Below, piece by piece: positions 5,654-6,473 of a stretch of 6,473 nt of DNA. Made by a program: the position numbers and the translations under genes. Below the pieces are notes generated by a model. It was given only the letters and a program-made list of their open reading frames with translations. It was not told the DNA's origin and did not search any database. The DNA comes from Alphaproteobacteria bacterium (GTDB taxonomy: Bacteria > Pseudomonadota > Alphaproteobacteria > Sphingomonadales > Emcibacteraceae), in the NCBI GenBank assembly GCA_002401545.1, contig NVTJ01000025.1:1-6473 (forward strand). Direction: 5' to 3'. The number at the start of each line of letters is the position of its first letter. The stretch's first letter is position 1.

Positions 5654-6473
5654 ATGTCTGGTGTCAGCCACCATAAGGTCCAGTCATTTGAAAATGACTG
5701 GCGCATTGACAAATGGTTTAAAAAGAATTTCCCGGAACTTGGTTTTGGCCGCCTGTCAAAGCTCATGCGGACTGGACAGGTGCGCGTGGACGGCAAACGC
5801 ATCAAGGCCGGATTTCGCGTGGAAGAAGGCATGGAAATCCGCGTTCCTCCCCTTGGTGAAAATCCCAATGCCGGCAAAACACGCCCACATCAGGCCAGCA
5901 AGAAAAAGCATAGTGAAGAAGACAGTCGCTATATTCGGGACATGGTGATTTATCAGGATAATTCTGTGATTGTTCTCAATAAACTGCCGGGGCTTGCGGT
6001 GCAGGGCGGCAGCAAGATTACTCGTCATGTGGACGGGCTTCTGGACTATCTTCAGGGCGATAATCCTGAACGGCCAAAACTTGTTCACCGGCTTGATAAG
6101 GATACCAGTGGTGTCCTGGTTATTGCGCTTTCCAGTGCGGCGGCGAAAAGCCTGACCGAATCCTTCCGCAACCGTAAAACCAACAAGATATACTGGGCAT
6201 TGGTTATGGGCCGGCCGGAACGCAATGAGGGTACGGTAAATGCTCCCCTTGACAAGGAACCGGGCACGCGCGGCGAACGCATGATGGTTGCCGACAAAGG
6301 CAAAAAAGCGGTGACGGATTTTTATGTCATGGACAGTGCGCTAAAAGCAACAAGCTGGGTTGCTTTCAAGCCCGTGACCGGACGCACTCATCAGATCAGG
6401 GTTCATGCCACAGTTCTAGATACGCCCATCGTGGGGGACGGTAAATACGGCGGCAAGACCGCTTATCTTGATG
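5654..6473 (+). CDS. rluC: RluC-type ribosomal large subunit pseudouridine synthase (3' partial)
   Basis: The first 273 residues of an RluA/RluC-family enzyme are present and the frame is still open at the window edge. The start ATG has a strong AAGGAG site (5643-5648) five bases upstream. Residues about 14-65 form an S4 RNA-binding domain (RIDKWFKKNFP, GRLSKLMRTGQVRVDGKRI). A linker rich in Lys and His follows, then the synthase core with VIVLNKLPGLAVQGGS (105-120), the catalytic motif HRLDKDTSG (145-153, catalytic Asp D148), and GRTHQIRVH (243-251) further on. RluC converts three uridines of 23S rRNA to pseudouridine (955, 2504 and 2580 in E. coli). The S4 domain and order of motifs fit RluC or RluD. 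The position next to crcB favours the alphaproteobacterial RluC type, but exact site specificity is inferred. Co-transcription with crcB is likely from the 28-base gap. Confidence 0.92.
   Translation, partial: MSGVSHHKVQSFENDWRIDKWFKKNFPELGFGRLSKLMRTGQVRVDGKRIKAGFRVEEGMEIRVPPLGENPNAGKTRPHQASKKKHSEEDSRYIRDMVIYQDNSVIVLNKLPGLAVQGGSKITRHVDGLLDYLQGDNPERPKLVHRLDKDTSGVLVIALSSAAAKSLTESFRNRKTNKIYWALVMGRPERNEGTVNAPLDKEPGTRGERMMVADKGKKAVTDFYVMDSALKATSWVAFKPVTGRTHQIRVHATVLDTPIVGDGKYGGKTAYLD

Noticed and set aside
1..6473. CRISPR array, tRNA, rRNA, insertion sequence or toxin-antitoxin pair
   Set aside because: No regularly spaced repeats, cloverleaf-like segments, transposase motifs or terminal inverted repeats were seen on reading both strands.

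Overview
The window looks like chromosomal DNA from an alphaproteobacterium of moderate GC. The main reason is the set of neighbours: a Do/DegP-type protease tail, rarA, crcB and an RluC-type pseudouridine synthase. I recall these as close neighbours in many alphaproteobacterial chromosomes. Genus and species cannot be read from this sequence.

Layout from left to right. (1) 1-369 (+): the C-terminal PDZ domain of a Do-family periplasmic serine protease, cut by the window edge. It overlaps the next gene by 4 bases (ATGA). (2) 366-1697 (+): rarA, a complete AAA+ replication-fork maintenance ATPase. (3) 1726-3240 (+): an AT-rich gene that I do not recognise as a named family. It has two membrane segments in a potassium-channel-like layout, a beta-rich cytoplasmic region resembling the Kir/KirBac C-terminal domain, and an apparently intact gamma-glutamylcyclotransferase (GGCT)-like enzyme domain at the C-terminus. 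(4) A convergent two-gene operon on the minus strand: cfa (3973-5163), then a transglutaminase-fold protein (3286-3963) 9 bases downstream. (5) An 81-base divergent promoter region (5164-5247 up to the chosen crcB start). (6) crcB (5248-5625, +), a Fluc fluoride channel, followed 28 bases later by an RluC-type pseudouridine synthase (5654-end, +), cut by the right edge.

Most of the window is conserved housekeeping: envelope protein quality control, fork rescue, membrane lipid cyclopropanation, fluoride efflux and rRNA modification. The exception is the gene at 1726-3240. Its base composition is clearly lower in GC than its neighbours, its domain combination is unusual, and the position of the K+ filter (TVGYG in true channels) reads RDVCV. 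It looks like an acquired accessory gene inserted after rarA. It may be a membrane-tethered enzyme acting on gamma-glutamyl compounds, with a channel-like module that does not conduct K+ in the normal way. This is the best candidate in the window for undescribed biology. No RNA genes, CRISPR arrays, insertion sequences or convincing intrinsic terminators were seen. No gene-free stretch is longer than about 85 bases.
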